This document shows, piece by piece, positions 60,932-64,000 of a stretch of DNA of 64,000 nt; within the stretch, counting starts at the first letter, position 1; each line of letters begins with the position of its first letter. The notes beneath the pieces were generated by a model. The model was not told the origin of the DNA, did no database searches, and saw only the letters and a program-made list of their open reading frames with translations. The stretch spans positions 140,290 to 204,289 of the forward strand of contig CAWIXM010000012.1 in NCBI GenBank assembly GCA_963840055.1. The letters are read 5' to 3'. This DNA is from Rhodoplanes sp963840055 (lineage in GTDB: Bacteria; Pseudomonadota; Alphaproteobacteria; Rhizobiales; Xanthobacteraceae). A program made the position numbers and the translations under genes.

Positions 60932-63070
60932 ATGCCGCCCGAAGGCAAGCCGAGCACCGATAGCGCTCTCGATATGTCGAGCGACGAATTCAGACAGGAT
61001 GACCGTCTCGACGAGCTTTGCATCAACACCATCCGCACGCTGACGATCGATGCGGTGCAAAAGGCCAATTCAGGCCATCCCGGCACGCCGATGGGTCTCG
61101 CGCCGGTGGTTTATACGTTGTGGCAACGGTTCCTGCGCTTCGACCCCGAGGCCCCGATCTGGCCGAATCGAGACCGCTTCGTGCTGTCCAACGGCCACGC
61201 ATCGATGTTGTTGTATGCGGTGCTCTATCTCGCCGGCGTGAAGGCGGTCGACGCCAAGTACGAACGCATCGGCGAGCCGGCGGTTACCCTTGATGACATC
61301 AAGCGGTTTCGGGAACTTGGGAGCAAATGTCCGGGACATCCGGAGTATCACCTGACGTCTGGCGTCGAGGCGACCACCGGGCCGCTGGGTCAAGGTTGCG
61401 GCATGAGCGTCGGAATGGCGATTGCGGGCCGTTGGCTCGCGCGCCACTTCAATCGTCCGGGCTTCACGCTGTTTGACTACGACGTGTACGCGATCTGCGG
61501 CGATGGCGACATGATGGAGGGCGTCTCAAGCGAGGCGGCTTCGCTCGCCGGCCATCTGGAACTGGGTAATCTCTGCTGGATATACGACAGCAACCGCGTC
61601 ACTATTGAAGGCCACACCAGCCTCGCTTTCAGCGACGACGTCGCCGCGCGTTTTCTCGCCTATGGCTGGAATGTGCGCCGCGTCGGCGACGCTAACGACG
61701 CGGAACGTCTGGCGCAGGCGATCGAGACGTTCAAGCGCACCGATGACGTGCCGACGCTGATCATCGTCGAGAGCCATATCGGCTATGGCGCGCCCCACAA
61801 GCATGACACCAGCGCCGTGCATGGCGAGCCGCTCGGCGAACCGGAGATTCGCCTGACCAAGCGCAGCTACGGCTGGCCGGAGGATGCCAAGTTCCTGGTG
61901 CCGGATGGCGTGATCGAACGTTTCCGCGACGGCGTTGGCAAACGCGGGGCGCAATGCCGTGCGGATTGGGAAGCACTCTTCAAAGCCTACAAGGCCAAGT
62001 ACCCGGACCTTGCCGACCAAGTCGAGCGCATGCAAAGACGCGAGCTTCCCGACGGGTGGGACCAAGACCTGAAGGGATTTGCCGCCGACCCCAAGGGCAT
62101 TGCCAGCCGCGATGCATCGGGCGCGGTCCTCAACATGATCGCGCCCCGCTATCCGTGGCTGATCGGCGGCTCCGCCGATCTCAGCCCGTCGACCAAGACA
62201 CGTCTGACCTTCAGCGCCGCGGGCGATCTGGAAGCCGAGACGCCGCAAGGCCGCAATATGCATTTCGGCATACGCGAGCAGGCGATGGGCGCAATTCTGA
62301 ACGGGCTCGCGCTGTCCAAGATCCGTGCTTTCGGTTCGACCTTTCTCACCTTCTCCGACTACATGAAGCCGCCGATCCGGCTGAGCGCGTTGATGGAAGT
62401 GCCCGTCATCTACGTGTTCAGCCACAACTCCATCGGCCTCGGCGAAGACGGGCCGACGCATCAACCGGTCGAGCAGTTGATCGCGTTGCGCAGCATCCCT
62501 GGCCTGATCACGATCCGCCCGGCCGACGCCAACGAAGTGCTTGAAGCCTGGCGTACAATCATTTTGCTCAAGCATCAGCCGGCTTGCCTGGTGGTGAGCC
62601 GGCAGGCGCTGCCGACCTTCGACCGCACGCGCTATGCATCGGCCGCCGGCGTGAGCCGCGGCGCGTACATTCTGGCCGATACCGCCGCCGCCAAGCCGGC
62701 GGTGATTCTGATCGGAACGGGCAGCGAGGTCGCGCTCTGTCTTGCGGCCTACGAGGAGCTCAAACAGGAAGGCGTGCCGTCACGCGTCGTCAGCATGCCG
62801 TCCTGGGAATTGTTCGAGCAACAGGACCGCGCCTACCGTGAGCAAGTTCTGCCTCCGGACGTCACGGCGCGCGTGTCGGTAGAGATGGCGTCTGTCATCG
62901 GCTGGGATCGTTACGTGGGCACCAGCGGCGCCAAGATCGGCATGCACACCTTCGGCTCTTCGGCGCCATTGAAGGACGTGCTGAGAAAGTTCGGCTTTAC
63001 GCCGGACAAGGTTCTGGCGGCCGCCAAGGAGCAGATTGCCGCAAGTCGGGCGGCGAGCCCGGCATCTTAA
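60932..63070 (+). CDS. tkt: Transketolase
   Basis: 712 residues. It exchanges two-carbon units between sugar phosphates in the pentose phosphate pathway (and Calvin cycle) with thiamine diphosphate. Motifs: DAVQKANSGHPGTPMGLAP, the ThDP signature region CGDGDMMEGVSSEAASLAGHLELGNL, EDGPTHQPVEQL and the sugar-binding NMHFGIREQAMG. It starts about 45 residues longer than the core with AGGGGA upstream of the ATG; an ATG 14 codons later is possible. gnd follows after 70 bases, so both belong to one sugar-oxidation operon. Confidence 0.96.
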   Translation: MPPEGKPSTDSALDMSSDEFRQDDRLDELCINTIRTLTIDAVQKANSGHPGTPMGLAPVVYTLWQRFLRFDPEAPIWPNRDRFVLSNGHASMLLYAVLYLAGVKAVDAKYERIGEPAVTLDDIKRFRELGSKCPGHPEYHLTSGVEATTGPLGQGCGMSVGMAIAGRWLARHFNRPGFTLFDYDVYAICGDGDMMEGVSSEAASLAGHLELGNLCWIYDSNRVTIEGHTSLAFSDDVAARFLAYGWNVRRVGDANDAERLAQAIETFKRTDDVPTLIIVESHIGYGAPHKHDTSAVHGEPLGEPEIRLTKRSYGWPEDAKFLVPDGVIERFRDGVGKRGAQCRADWEALFKAYKAKYPDLADQVERMQRRELPDGWDQDLKGFAADPKGIASRDASGAVLNMIAPRYPWLIGGSADLSPSTKTRLTFSAAGDLEAETPQGRNMHFGIREQAMGAILNGLALSKIRAFGSTFLTFSDYMKPPIRLSALMEVPVIYVFSHNSIGLGEDGPTHQPVEQLIALRSIPGLITIRPADANEVLEAWRTIILLKHQPACLVVSRQALPTFDRTRYASAAGVSRGAYILADTAAAKPAVILIGTGSEVALCLAAYEELKQEGVPSRVVSMPSWELFEQQDRAYREQVLPPDVTARVSVEMASVIGWDRYVGTSGAKIGMHTFGSSAPLKDVLRKFGFTPDKVLAAAKEQIAASRAASPAS

Positions 63071-63140
63071 AGGCGCGTTCGTTCGAACGGGAGCGACGGC
63101 GAAAACGTCCACCGGCCCTGCTGTGAAAGGAAAAGCAAGA

Positions 63141-64000
63141 ATGCAACTCGGCATCATCGGTTTGGGCCGGATGGGCGCCAATATGGCGCTGCAACTCATG
63201 CAGGCTGGCCATGAATGCGTCGTCTACGACGTCAGGCCGCAATCGGTCGCGGAACTCGCCAAGGAAGGGGCGGTCGGCGCCAGCTCCATGAAAGATATGG
63301 TCGTGAAGCTGAAACAGCCGCGCGCGATATGGATGATGCTTCCAGCGGCCATTGTCGACGAAACGATCGCGGCGCTGGCCGGCGTAATGAGCGCTGATGA
63401 CGTGCTGATCGACGGCGGCAACTCGTTTTACCAAGACGACATCGCGCGCGCCAAAACGCTTGGACCCAAGGGCATTCACTATGTCGATGTTGGAACCAGC
63501 GGCGGCGTGTGGGGCTTGGAGCGGGGCTATTGCATGATGATCGGCGGCGAGGGCGCGGTCGTCCAGCGCCTCGACCCGATCTTCGCGGCGCTGGCGCCTC
63601 CCATCGAGGCCGCGCCACGCACGCGCGGGCGCGAGAAACGTCCGAGCACGGCCGAGCACGGCTATTTGCACTGCGGGCCGGCCGGCGCGGGGCATTTCGT
63701 AAAGATGGTCCACAACGGCATCGAATACGAAATCATGGCCGCCTATGCCGAAGGCTTCAACATCCTGCGCAACGCCAATATCGGCGCGCGCGCCGCCACG
63801 GTCGATGCCGAAACGGCGCCGCTGGAGGATCCGGAGGCTTATCGATACGATCTCGACGTCGGAGAAATTGCTGAAGTTTGGCGGCGGGGCAGTGTGATTG
63901 CTTCCTGGCTTCTCGATCTTGCCGCCGATGCGCTGTTCCACGATCCCGATCTGGCGCAATTTCAGGGCCGGGTGTCGGATTCGGGCGAAGGGCGCTGGAC
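63141..64000 (+). CDS. gnd: 6-phosphogluconate dehydrogenase, decarboxylating (3' end outside window)
   Basis: 286 visible residues, uninterrupted. NAD(P) motif MQLGIIGLGRMGANMALQL, then LIDGGNSFYQDDI, the substrate loop VGTSGGVWGLERGYCMMIGG and the catalytic lysine region HCGPAGAGHFVKMVHNGIEYEIM. The short insertion pattern and DVGTSGGVWG mark the NAD-preferring, GntZ/GndA-like short type (about 300-340 residues in full). It makes ribulose 5-phosphate from 6-phosphogluconate. A GGAAAAG site precedes the ATG. Confidence 0.94.
   Translation, partial: MQLGIIGLGRMGANMALQLMQAGHECVVYDVRPQSVAELAKEGAVGASSMKDMVVKLKQPRAIWMMLPAAIVDETIAALAGVMSADDVLIDGGNSFYQDDIARAKTLGPKGIHYVDVGTSGGVWGLERGYCMMIGGEGAVVQRLDPIFAALAPPIEAAPRTRGREKRPSTAEHGYLHCGPAGAGHFVKMVHNGIEYEIMAAYAEGFNILRNANIGARAATVDAETAPLEDPEAYRYDLDVGEIAEVWRRGSVIASWLLDLAADALFHDPDLAQFQGRVSDSGEGRW

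Noticed and set aside
1..64000. tRNA, rRNA, CRISPR array or prophage
   Set aside because: No cloverleaf-like sequence, spaced direct repeat array, integrase, capsid or tail genes were found on reading through.

Overview
The window is GC-rich DNA from an alphaproteobacterium, most likely Hyphomicrobiales of the Bradyrhizobium/Rhodopseudomonas/Xanthobacteraceae kind. The reasons are the gene orders purE-purK-rpsU and dapF-mtaB-MaoC-ftsY, alphaproteobacterial-type Zur and Mur/Fur operators, and several families of intergenic palindromic repeats of a type common in that group. I see no rRNA or tRNA gene, CRISPR array, prophage or complete insertion sequence. Gene density is high, and antisense ORFs are long because of the GC content; I treat them as shadows.

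Layout. 0-6 kb, metal handling: tldD (cut by the left edge), a nitrile-hydratase-accessory-like gene, a zinc ABC transporter (znuB, znuC) headed by a 50-residue His-rich membrane peptide and a strong Zur-like operator, then the copper ATPase copA. 6-10 kb: a GNAT/C39-peptidase fusion overlapping a RimK-type ATP-grasp ligase (a predicted peptide-making pair), and an FAD monooxygenase. 10-19 kb: a nickel/cobalt exporter with a His-rich loop plus its DUF1007 partner, polA, a GIY-YIG gene among short palindromes, hrpB and a DoxX protein. 19-26 kb: prpE, two YdcH-like proteins, purEK, rpsU and a TPR lipoprotein. 26-34.4 kb: a class III aminotransferase facing a six-gene operon (bicupin, atypical SDR, Liv-type ABC transporter including a LivM-LivG fusion), controlled by a divergent XRE-cupin regulator with a perfect 17-bp palindrome between them. 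34-38 kb: mntH with two Mur/Fur-like boxes, a CNNM/CorC protein and an exported GyrI-like protein. 38-48 kb: dapF, mtaB, MaoC, an RluA-family synthase carrying palindromic repeats inside its reading frame, ftsY, gcvH-gcvT, DUF3775, an L,D-transpeptidase and yciB. 48-56 kb: nikR, a GH63/MGH1-type glycosidase with a glucose-dehydrogenase-like SDR, an orphan DUF2282 (bufferin-type) peptide, a DoxX-DoxX-NDH-2 fusion and another DoxX. 56-64 kb: cytochrome bo-type quinol oxidase cyoABCD, then the pentose-phosphate genes tkt and gnd (cut by the right edge).

Together the window mixes core functions (purine synthesis, replication, signal recognition, lysine/peptidoglycan precursors, one-carbon metabolism) with metal homeostasis (Zn, Cu, Ni/Co, Mn) and a respiratory/sugar-oxidation block in which NADH made from sugars could be spent through NDH-2 and the bo oxidase.

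Seven genes, including normally essential or conserved ones (polA, mtaB), are each broken by what looks like a single-base indel. This pattern suggests consensus errors in a draft assembly more than real pseudogenes, so substitutions at catalytic residues should also be read with care.
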